Shown: positions 55,061 to 64,000 of the stretch, in pieces
Layout: each line of letters opens with the position of its first letter
How positions within the stretch are numbered: position 1 is the first letter of the stretch
Assembly (NCBI GenBank): GCA_963840925.1
Contig: CAWJAY010000042.1
Location: forward strand, 62,001 to 126,000
Source: DATAOG01 sp963840925
GTDB taxonomy: Bacteria; Pseudomonadota; Alphaproteobacteria; Geminicoccales; Geminicoccaceae
Reading direction: 5' to 3'
DNA: 64,000 nucleotides
Translations under genes and position numbers: made by a program
Notes under the pieces: model-generated
What the model was told of the DNA's origin: nothing
The model's input: only the letters and a program-made list of their open reading frames with translations
The model's database searches: none

Positions 55061-55538
55061 TCAGGCACGACAACCAACCCCGTCAATCATCCCCAGATGC
55101 CGGCGCGCTATCGGAAGTGAGAGGTGTCGGGCAGCGACAGCCAGCCCGCTTGATGTCGGGCGAAAAATGGTAGTGAGAACGCCCAAGGCCGAGGGTTTGC
55201 GCGCCTTTTGGGTTCGTCTGGTAAATTCGGCGTTGCGTTGCCGGGCGAGGGGACCAGCGGACAGCGAGCTCGCGCGCCCGGTCCGCGATTGGGTGTCATC
55301 ATCTACCCGATGATAGGAAAATATGCAAGTCTGCCGACCTGAGCAGCGGCGAGATCAGCTCGATCCGGCATGCCGGACACGGGCAAGCTCGATCGTCAAA
55401 GGGGCGAGAGCCACAGATGGGCGCATGAGCACGATGCTGGTCGGGATCTACGACGCCCTCAAAAAGGCCGACGCTTCCAAAGAGGCCGCGCTCCTGGTCA
55501 GAGCGCTCCTCGGCTGACGATGCGGGAGGCGAAAAGGT
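55061..55538. other. Gap between the two repeat pairs, with a possible 30-codon ORF
   Basis: No confident gene. The plus strand at 55425-55517 encodes MSTMLVGIYDALKKADASKEAALLVRALLG, a short amphipathic helix that resembles the N-terminal helix of small coiled-coil proteins, then stops. It may be a fragment. The rest of the stretch shows only short ORFs of low plausibility. Confidence 0.3.
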
Positions 55539-55570
55539 CCTGACACCTTTTCCCTCGCTGACACCTTTCC
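55531..55570. repeat. REP-like hairpin and CCTGACACCTTTT repeat pair, copy 2
   Basis: GAAAAGGT (55531-55538), loop CCTGAC, ACCTTTTC (55545-55552) is a perfect 8-bp stem with a 6-nt loop. The second unit CTGACACCTTTCC follows at 55558-55570. Same orientation as copy 1 at 55027-55060. Confidence 0.6.
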
Positions 55571-55675
55571 CTCGCAAATCGCTTCGAGGATCTCAACGAC
55601 CCGTTCGAATTCTATGGCATGCATCTGGGGAATCGAGAAATCCTGCCAAATTTAGAAGGCCGGGCCGCCGCTAGC

Positions 55676-55978
55676 TCACGCGGCGCGGTGGGTCGGGATG
55701 CGGGCGAGGTCAGCGGCGAGCCTGCGCTCCAGGCGCCAGAGGTCGCGCAGCATCTGCAGGCGCAGCCAGAACTCGGGGCCGTTGCCGCAGAGCTTGCCCA
55801 GCCGGAGCGCCATTTCAAGCGTGACCGCCTGCTCGCCCCGCAGGAGGCGATGGAGCGTCATCCGGCTGACGCCCAGCTGGCGCGCAGCCTCGGCCACCGA
55901 CAGCTTAAGCCCGTCGGTGAGGATTTCCCGAAGCAGTTCGCCTGGATGGGTCGGGCAGCGCTTAGGCGCCTCGGTCAC
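55676..55978 (-). CDS. higA: HigA-family antitoxin (XRE-type)
   Basis: 100 residues from GTG 55976-55978. VTEAPKRCPTHPGELLREILTDGLKLSVAEAARQLGVSRMTLHRLLRGEQAVTLEMALRLGKLCGNGPEFWLRLQMLRDL is the typical HigA (VapI) pattern: a HPGE start, helix-turn-helix, and the FWLRLQ segment. It lies 16 bp after higB, the usual toxin-first order. Confidence 0.9.
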   Translation of the reverse strand: MTEAPKRCPTHPGELLREILTDGLKLSVAEAARQLGVSRMTLHRLLRGEQAVTLEMALRLGKLCGNGPEFWLRLQMLRDLWRLERRLAADLARIPTHRAA

Positions 55979-55994
55979 CGCGTAGTCCTGCGGC

Positions 55995-56276
55995 TCAGTG
56001 GTACTGCTCGAGGTCGACCCGGTGGGCATCGCCATCCTCGCTCCATTCGAAGGTGAGTCGCCAGGGGCCGTTGACGTCGATCGCCCAGCGCCCGGCCTGA
56101 TCGCCCCTGAGCGGATGCAGCCGAAAGCCGGGGAGGTCCAGCTGGCGCAGCTCGGTCGCGGCATTCAGCGCATCCAGGCGGACGAGGCAGCGCCGCCTGA
56201 GGTCGGCGCGCAGGCCACCGCCGCGACCGGTAAGGAACAGATCCCGCAGCCCCTTGTGGCGGAAGCTCCTGATCAC
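55995..56276 (-). CDS. higB: HigB/RelE-family toxin
   Basis: 93 residues, GTG start at 56274-56276. MIRSFRHKGLRDLFLTGRGGGLRADLRRRCLVRLDALNAATELRQLDLPGFRLHPLRGDQAGRWAIDVNGPWRLTFEW matches the ribosome-dependent mRNase HigB: IRSFRHKGL start, LPGFRLHPL, and W-x-I-x-V-N-x-x-W-R-L. Intact. Inside the segment bounded by the lpdA repeats. Confidence 0.9.
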   Translation of the reverse strand: MIRSFRHKGLRDLFLTGRGGGLRADLRRRCLVRLDALNAATELRQLDLPGFRLHPLRGDQAGRWAIDVNGPWRLTFEWSEDGDAHRVDLEQYH

Positions 56277-56285
56277 TGGCCGGAA

Positions 56286-56304
56286 TGTAACGCAACTCGT
56301 TACA
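56286..56304 (-). promoter_or_regulatory. Probable HigA operator upstream of higB
   Basis: TGTAACG-CAACT-CGTTACA is a perfect 7-bp inverted repeat with a 5-nt centre, starting 10 bp upstream of the higB start codon. HigA-type antitoxins repress their own promoter through such GTAACG/CGTTAC palindromes. Assigned from position and symmetry. Confidence 0.7.
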
Positions 56305-56356
56305 GACTGTCAAACGAGCGCTCGAAATGTCCGGCTCGGCGATCCCGGGCGATTTT

Positions 56357-58087
56357 TTAGCGCCGCTTGGGCAGATAGAGGTCGGTGAGCGTGCCCGCGA
56401 ACGCTTCGGCCGAGAACGCGATCGTCTCCGAGAGCGTCGGGTGCGGGTGGACGGTGAGGCCGATGTCCTCGGCATCGGCGCCCATCTCGATCGCGAGCGC
56501 TGCTTCCGCGATCAGGTCGCCGGCGTTCGGGCCGACGATGCCGGCGCCGAGCAGCTGGCCGCTGGCCTCGTCGAACAAAAGCTTGGTCAGGCCCTCGGGG
56601 CGCGCGATGCCGAGCGCCCGGCCGGAGGCGGCCCACGGAAAGCTGCCCTTGCCGTACTTGATGCCTTGGGCCTTGGCCTCGGTCTCGGTCAGGCCGGCCC
56701 AGGCGATCTCGGGATCGGTGTAGGCGACCGAGGGGATGCATTTGACATCGAAGAAACTGTTCTTGCCGGCGGCGGCCTCGGCCGCGACCTTGCCCTCATG
56801 GGTCGCTTTATGGGCGAGCATCGGCTGGCCGACCACGTCGCCGATCGCGAAGATGTGGTGGACGTTGGTCCGCTGCTGGCGGTCGACCGCGATGAAGCCG
56901 CGCTCGTCGACCGCGACGCCCGCGGCATCTGCCCCGATCGCGTTGCCGTTCGGCCGCCGCCCGACCGCGACCAGGACCCGATCGAAGACCTCGGGCTCCG
57001 GCGCCTTCGCCCCCTCGAAGCTGACCTCGAGGCCCTTCTTGCCCGCCTTGATGCCGGTCACCTTGGTGCCGAGCAAGATGTTCTCGTAGAGCCCTTCGAT
57101 CCGCTTGTGCAGCGGCCGGATGATGTCCGGGTCGGCGTCCGGGATCAGCTGGTCCATCAGCTCGACGACCGTGATCTTCGACCCGAGCTCATGGTAGACG
57201 GTCGCCATCTCCAGGCCGATGATGCCGCCGCCCAGAACCAGGAGTCGCCTGGGAATGTCCTCGAGCTCGAGCGCCCCGGTCGAGTCCATGACGCGCGGGT
57301 CATCGCGCGGGATGAACGGCAGGAAAACCGGCGCCGAGCCGGCCGCGATGATCGCCTGGCCAAAGCCGATGGTCTTTTTCCCACCATCGGTTTCGACCTC
57401 GAGCTGGTTCTGCGAGGCGAACCTGCCTACCCCCTGCACGACCTGGACCTTGCGCTGTTTCGCCAGGCCGGCGAGCCCACCGGTCAGCCGGCCGACCACG
57501 CCGTCCTTCCAGTCGGCGAGCTGGTCGAGGTCGATTTCCGGTTTTCCGAACGCGAGGCCATGGGCGGCCATCTCGCGCGCGTCCGCGATCACCTTGGCGG
57601 CGTGCAGCAGCGCCTTGGACGGGATGCAGCCGACGTTCAGGCACACCCCGCCAAGGGTCGGATAGCGCTCGACGAGCACGACCTTAAGCCCGAGATCAGC
57701 GGCCCGGAACGCGGCCGTATAGCCGCCGGGCCCCGAGCCCAGCACCACGAGCTCGGCCTCGATCTCGCCCTCCCCAGGCTTGGCCGCGGCCGGCGCCGCC
57801 GCCTGCTTCGGCGTCTCGTCTTTGGACACTTTCGGCGTCGCGGTTTCCGCCTCGGTCTCGAGCAGCAGGATCAGATCGCCCTCGGACACCCGGTCGCCGG
57901 TCTTGACGTTGACTTCCTTGACCTCGCCGGCCGCCGGTGACGGCACCTCCATGCTCGCCTTGTCCGATTCGAGCGTGATCATCGGATCCTCGGCGGCGAG
58001 ACGAGCGCCCGCCTCGACGTGGACCTCGATCACCTCGACGTCCGTGAAGTCGCCGATGTCGGGGACCTTGACCTCGGTCGTCGCCAT
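56357..58087 (-). CDS. lpdA: Dihydrolipoyl dehydrogenase with N-terminal lipoyl domain (E3 of pyruvate dehydrogenase)
   Basis: 576 residues, intact. A lipoyl domain (residues 1-80, VKVPDIGDFTDVEVIEV, lipoyl-Lys in ESDKASM) and an Ala/Pro linker precede the E3: FAD loop VVLGSGPGGYTAAFRAADLG, redox disulfide GGVCLNVGCIPSKALL, NAD loop LLVLGGGIIGLEMATVYHELG, IFAIGDVVGQPMLAHKA, and the catalytic HPHPTLSE near the C-terminus. Reoxidises dihydrolipoamide with NAD+. Last gene of aceE-aceF-lpdA, 11 bp after aceF. Its 3' end is duplicated at 54.7 kb. Confidence 0.96.
   Translation of the reverse strand: MATTEVKVPDIGDFTDVEVIEVHVEAGARLAAEDPMITLESDKASMEVPSPAAGEVKEVNVKTGDRVSEGDLILLLETEAETATPKVSKDETPKQAAAPAAAKPGEGEIEAELVVLGSGPGGYTAAFRAADLGLKVVLVERYPTLGGVCLNVGCIPSKALLHAAKVIADAREMAAHGLAFGKPEIDLDQLADWKDGVVGRLTGGLAGLAKQRKVQVVQGVGRFASQNQLEVETDGGKKTIGFGQAIIAAGSAPVFLPFIPRDDPRVMDSTGALELEDIPRRLLVLGGGIIGLEMATVYHELGSKITVVELMDQLIPDADPDIIRPLHKRIEGLYENILLGTKVTGIKAGKKGLEVSFEGAKAPEPEVFDRVLVAVGRRPNGNAIGADAAGVAVDERGFIAVDRQQRTNVHHIFAIGDVVGQPMLAHKATHEGKVAAEAAAGKNSFFDVKCIPSVAYTDPEIAWAGLTETEAKAQGIKYGKGSFPWAASGRALGIARPEGLTKLLFDEASGQLLGAGIVGPNAGDLIAEAALAIEMGADAEDIGLTVHPHPTLSETIAFSAEAFAGTLTDLYLPKRR
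56371..56525. repeat. Direct repeat copy 2 (inside intact lpdA 3' end)
   Basis: Counterpart of 54738-54892 (about 94% identical, same orientation), forming the native-looking C-terminal coding end of lpdA. Confidence 0.85.
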
Positions 58088-58098
58088 GCTCGTCTCCC

Positions 58099-59379
58099 TC
58101 AGAGCACCAGCCGGCGCACGTCCTCGAGCACGTGGCAGAGGTGGCGGGTGAAGCGGGCGGCGAGCGCGCCGTCGACCACCCGGTGGTCGTAGGACAAGCA
58201 GACCGGCAGCAGCAGCCGCGGCACGAACGCGCCGCCGTCCCAGACCGGCGCCATCCTGGCCCGGACCACGCCCAAAATCGCGACCTCGGGCGCGTTGACT
58301 AGTGGGGTAAACCCGGTGCCGCCGATGCCGCCCAGGCTCGAGATCGTGAACGATGCCCCCTGCAGCTCGGCAGAGCTGAGCTTGCCGTCGCGCGCTCGTT
58401 GCGACACTTCGCCGAGCTCGCGCGAGAGCGCATCGACGCCTTTCCGGTCGACCTCGCGCACGACCGGCACGACGAGGCCGCCCGGCGTGTCGACCGCGAT
58501 CCCGATATGGACATACTTCTTGAGGATCAGGTTTTCTTTGTCCGGCGCGAGCGAGGCGTTGACCTCCGGGTGCTTCCGCAGCGCCGAGACCGCGGCCTTG
58601 ATCAGGAAGGCAAGCAGCGTGACCCGGTAGCCCTCCTCCTTGGCGGCGCCGTCCAGCTCCTTGCGGTAGGCCTCGAGCTCGGTGATGTCGGCTTCGTCGT
58701 TGTGGGTGACGAGCGGCACGTTCAGCCAGGCGCGGTGCAGGTGCGGCCCCGAGATCTTCTTGACCCGCGACAGCGGCACGGTCTGGATCTCGCCGAACTT
58801 CGAGAAATCGACCGCAGGGATCTCGGGGATACCGGCGCCCGTAGCGGTCGCGGCTGGCGCCGCAGCGCCCTTGAGCTGCGTTTTGACGTCGTCCTTGGTG
58901 ATCCGGCCCTTCTCGCCGCTGCCTTGGATCTGGCTGAGATCGATCCCAAGCTCGCGGGCGAGCCGGCGGACGCTCGGGCTGGCGTGGATGCCGGAGAAGT
59001 CCTTGGCCTCGCCTTCGCCGTCCGGCTTCGGCGCCGCAGCAGCCGGCGCCGACGGCTCCCCCCGCGGCGCGTCGATCGGATGCGCATCGGATTCCTGCAC
59101 GCCTTCGGGCGAGGGCGGCTCGACCTTCGACTTGCCCTCGCCGGCTTCCATGACCACGATCAGATCGCCCTCGGACACCCGGTCGCCGCTCTTGACCTTG
59201 ACCTCCTTGACCTTGCCGGCGAGCGGCGAGGGCACCTCCATGCTGGCCTTGTCGGACTCGAGCGTGACCAGCGGGTCCTCCTCGTGGACCTCGTCGCCCG
59301 GCGCGACGTTGACCTCGATGATCTCGACGTCCTTGAAGTCGCCGATGTCGGGAACCTTGACCTCCTGCACCGGCGCCAT
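58099..59379 (-). CDS. aceF: Dihydrolipoyllysine-residue acetyltransferase (E2 of pyruvate dehydrogenase)
   Basis: 426 residues, intact. One lipoyl domain (VKVPDIGDFKDVEIIEV, ESDKASM), a linker, the peripheral-subunit-binding domain ASPSVRRLARELGIDLSQIQGSGEKGRITKDDV, and the acyltransferase core RVKKISGPHLHRAWLNVPLVTHNDEADITEL to YDHRVVDGALAARF with the catalytic His/Asp (DHRxxDG). The lipoyl domain is closely similar at DNA level to that of lpdA. Forms the PDH core between AceE and Lpd. Confidence 0.96.
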   Translation of the reverse strand: MAPVQEVKVPDIGDFKDVEIIEVNVAPGDEVHEEDPLVTLESDKASMEVPSPLAGKVKEVKVKSGDRVSEGDLIVVMEAGEGKSKVEPPSPEGVQESDAHPIDAPRGEPSAPAAAAPKPDGEGEAKDFSGIHASPSVRRLARELGIDLSQIQGSGEKGRITKDDVKTQLKGAAAPAATATGAGIPEIPAVDFSKFGEIQTVPLSRVKKISGPHLHRAWLNVPLVTHNDEADITELEAYRKELDGAAKEEGYRVTLLAFLIKAAVSALRKHPEVNASLAPDKENLILKKYVHIGIAVDTPGGLVVPVVREVDRKGVDALSRELGEVSQRARDGKLSSAELQGASFTISSLGGIGGTGFTPLVNAPEVAILGVVRARMAPVWDGGAFVPRLLLPVCLSYDHRVVDGALAARFTRHLCHVLEDVRRLVL

Positions 59380-59406
59380 CGCGTTTCCCCCGGTTGTCGG
59401 ACCCGC

Positions 59407-62080
<2,674 letters not shown>

Positions 62081-62112
62081 GACGGCGGTCCTCCCTGGGT
62101 GTGCGCTCTCCG

Positions 62113-63444
62113 TCAGTCCGCGGCTTCGGGCACCCTGGCCGCGCGTGCCGCCGCCAGGGCTTCCAGGCCCTTCGGCACCGGCCCGCCGGTCGCCCAGTCC
62201 AGCAGTGCGGCGGTATGCACGATCGGCAGCCGGGTGCCCGAGGCGATCTGGGTGATGCAGCCGATGTTGCCGGTTGCGATCAGGTCCGGCTCGAGCCGCT
62301 CGAGATTTTGGACTTTGCGGTCCCTGAGGCGAGCCGCGATCGCCGGCTGGAGCAGGTTGTAGGTGCCGGCCGAGCCGCAGCAGAGATGGCCCTCGGGGAC
62401 GTCCTTGACGACGAAGCCCGCAGCGCTCAGCAGCTGCTTCGGCTCCAGGCGGATCGCCTGCCCATGCTGCATCGAGCAGGCCGAATGGTAGGCGACGACC
62501 AGGTGCGGGAGGCCGACCAGCGGCTTCAGCCCAAGCCGGGTCATCAGCTCCGTGATGTCCTTGGCCAGCGCGCTGATCCGGGCGGCCTTCTCGGCATAGG
62601 CGCCATCCTCCCGGAGCATGAACCCGTAGTCCTTGACCGTGGTTCCGCAGCCCGAGGCGTTGATCACGACGGCATCCAGGCCCTGGCCCTCGAGCTCGCG
62701 CCACCAGGCATCGATGTTGGCCTTGGCATCGCGCAGCGCGGGGCGCTCCTTGCCCATATGATGGGTGAGCGCGCCGCAGCAGCCGGCGCCGCGCGCGATC
62801 ACGACCTCGACGCCGTGCCGGGTCAGCAGCCGGACCGTCGCCTCGTTGATCTCGGGCGCCAGGACCTGCTGGGCGCAGCCGCTCAGCAGCGCCACCCGCG
62901 CCCGCTTCGGCCCCTCGGCCGGGAACACCCGGGGCCGGTCGACCGGCGAGGCGCCCGGGATCGAGTCGGGCGCCAGCTCAACGAGGGTCCGCAGGCGGCC
63001 CGGGAGAAAGCGCGCGAGCGGCCGCGCGAGCCGGGCGCCAGATAGAGCAAAACGAAACAGCCGCGGCCGGGGCAGGACCGTCGCCAGCAGGCTGCGCAAG
63101 AGCCGCTCGGGCAGCGGCCGGGCATAGGTCTGCTCGATGTGCCGGCGGGCATGGTCGACCAGATGCATGTAGTGGACGTCGGAGGGGCAGGTGGTCATGC
63201 AGGCAAGGCAGGACAGGCAGCGGTCGATGTGCTTGACCACCGCAGCACTCGCGGGCTTGCTGTTCTCCAGCATGTCCTTGATCAGGTAGATCCGGCCGCG
63301 CGGGCTGTCGAGCTCGTCGCCGAGCAGCACGTAAGTCGGGCAGGTCGCGGTGCAAAAGCCGCAGTGCACGCAGCGCCGGATGACCGCCGCCGACGCAGCG
63401 ACGTCCGGATCTTTCAGCTGCTCGGCCGAAAAGACGGTCTGCAT
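62113..63444 (-). CDS. glcF: Glycolate oxidase iron-sulfur subunit GlcF
   Basis: 443 residues from ATG 63442-63444 (MQTVFSAEQLKDPDVAA). Two 4Fe-4S motifs, RCVHCGFCTATCPTYVLLGDELDSPRGRIYLI and DRCLSCLACMTTCPSDVHYMHLVDHAR, and two CCG domains (GAGCCGALTHHMG, GHLCCGSAGTYNLLQ). With GlcD and GlcE it oxidises glycolate to glyoxylate at the membrane. glcD/glcE are not beside it. It ends 32 bp before aceE on the same strand. It is divergent from pyrE, with about 130 bp between. Confidence 0.93.
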   Translation of the reverse strand: MQTVFSAEQLKDPDVAASAAVIRRCVHCGFCTATCPTYVLLGDELDSPRGRIYLIKDMLENSKPASAAVVKHIDRCLSCLACMTTCPSDVHYMHLVDHARRHIEQTYARPLPERLLRSLLATVLPRPRLFRFALSGARLARPLARFLPGRLRTLVELAPDSIPGASPVDRPRVFPAEGPKRARVALLSGCAQQVLAPEINEATVRLLTRHGVEVVIARGAGCCGALTHHMGKERPALRDAKANIDAWWRELEGQGLDAVVINASGCGTTVKDYGFMLREDGAYAEKAARISALAKDITELMTRLGLKPLVGLPHLVVAYHSACSMQHGQAIRLEPKQLLSAAGFVVKDVPEGHLCCGSAGTYNLLQPAIAARLRDRKVQNLERLEPDLIATGNIGCITQIASGTRLPIVHTAALLDWATGGPVPKGLEALAAARAARVPEAAD

Positions 63445-63577
63445 GCAACCTGCCTCAATGCACGCGCCCCCGCGCATGCCTGCTCTCCCGGCGACTAAGA
63501 TCGAGACCCGAGGTGGTCTTGGCAAGCCGTCGCACCTATGATGCGCCCAAGGCGGGTTCGGACGGGGCATCAGAGCG

Positions 63578-64000
63578 GTGGCAGCGAGCGGGCATCAGAG
63601 GGCATCGACAAAGGAACGGCTGATCCGGCTCGTCACCAGCCATTCGCTGCTGCGCGGGAGCCGGATCAAGCTAGTCTCGGGCGCCGAATCATCGTTCTAC
63701 TTCAATATGAAGCCAACCGCGTTCGATCCGGAGGGCGCGCATCTGATCGCCGAGCTGGTGCTGGACGAGGCACTGCGGGAGCGCGCCGAGCTGGTCGGCG
63801 GGCTCGAGCTCGGCGCGGTCCCGATCGTCGCCTGCGTCAGCCAGCTGAGCTTCATCCGTGGCCGGCCGATTGCCGGATTTTTCGTCCGCAAGGCAGCCAA
63901 GGAGCACGGTACGCGCAAGGTCATCGAGGGCCTGCCCGAAGGCGTTCAGATCGCCGGCAGACGGGCGCTGCTGGTCGACGACGTCACCACCACCGGCGGC
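63578..64000 (+). CDS. pyrE: Orotate phosphoribosyltransferase (partial, runs off the right edge)
   Basis: The GTG at 63578 is the only plausible start in frame after the stop at 63539. ERLIRLVTSHSLLRGSRIKLVSGAESSFYFNMKPTAFDPEGA, VGGLELGAVPIVACVSQLS, IAGFFVRKAAKEHGTRKVIEG and the PRPP loop ALLVDDVTTTGG identify OPRTase, which makes OMP from orotate and PRPP. The C-terminal part is outside the window. Confidence 0.88.
   Translation, partial: MAASGHQRASTKERLIRLVTSHSLLRGSRIKLVSGAESSFYFNMKPTAFDPEGAHLIAELVLDEALRERAELVGGLELGAVPIVACVSQLSFIRGRPIAGFFVRKAAKEHGTRKVIEGLPEGVQIAGRRALLVDDVTTTGG

Overview
The window is a GC-rich (roughly 70% by eye) chromosomal segment of an alphaproteobacterium, probably a Rhodospirillales-like lineage. 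Part of the conserved block rph - rdgB - LpoA-like lipoprotein - rsmI - yraN is present, along with a TAXI-TRAP binding protein, an HWE-family histidine kinase, FitA/VapB-type antitoxins and a complete urease operon. No tRNA, rRNA, CRISPR array, transposase or integrase was recognised. The species assignment is inference.

Layout. 0-3.5 kb: the clpX 3' end, then a translationally coupled GT4 glycosyltransferase and amylo-alpha-1,6-glucosidase. 3.7-11.3 kb: an organosulfonate block with tauABC and a nitronate monooxygenase on the plus strand, facing xsc (sulfoacetaldehyde acetyltransferase), a SIMPL protein and a lipid/diacylglycerol kinase on the minus strand. 12.1-16.2 kb: the conserved rph-yraN block. 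16.3-28.5 kb: metabolism and sensing (glycerate kinase, Zn-dehydrogenase, PAS-HWE kinase, TAXI protein, degenerate class III cyclase, TPP enzyme, lambda-crystallin-type dehydrogenase, GT4, rhomboid), plus a secreted protein I read as a divergent Tgl-type transglutaminase. 28.6-43.3 kb: accessory catabolism (DegT aminotransferase, molybdenum hydroxylase large subunit, mandelate racemase relative, acyltransferase, ketopantoate reductase, M20 amidohydrolase, CaiB CoA-transferase, AHL-lactonase-like hydrolase, AtuA operon with an MFS pump).

38.9-56.3 kb holds three type II toxin-antitoxin modules (VapBC, Phd-PIN, HigBA) and a possible hicA scrap. They surround a DMT exporter, aquaporin Z, the urease operon ureD-A-B-(cupin)-C-E-F-G and hemH. 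54.7-56.5 kb is a small island bounded by two copies of the lpdA 3' end, carrying higBA and REP-like repeats. 56.4-63.4 kb is glcF-aceE-aceF-lpdA, with aceE, aceF and lpdA encoding the pyruvate dehydrogenase complex, followed by the start of pyrE.

Many genes between 3.7 and 14.8 kb and between 27.7 and 41.4 kb carry frameshifts. Nearly all those I could localise behave as single-base insertions, on both strands, in otherwise well conserved proteins. I therefore read them mainly as uncorrected sequencing errors and annotate those genes as single CDSs. Isolated cases occur at about 17.19, 20.27 and 62.02 kb.
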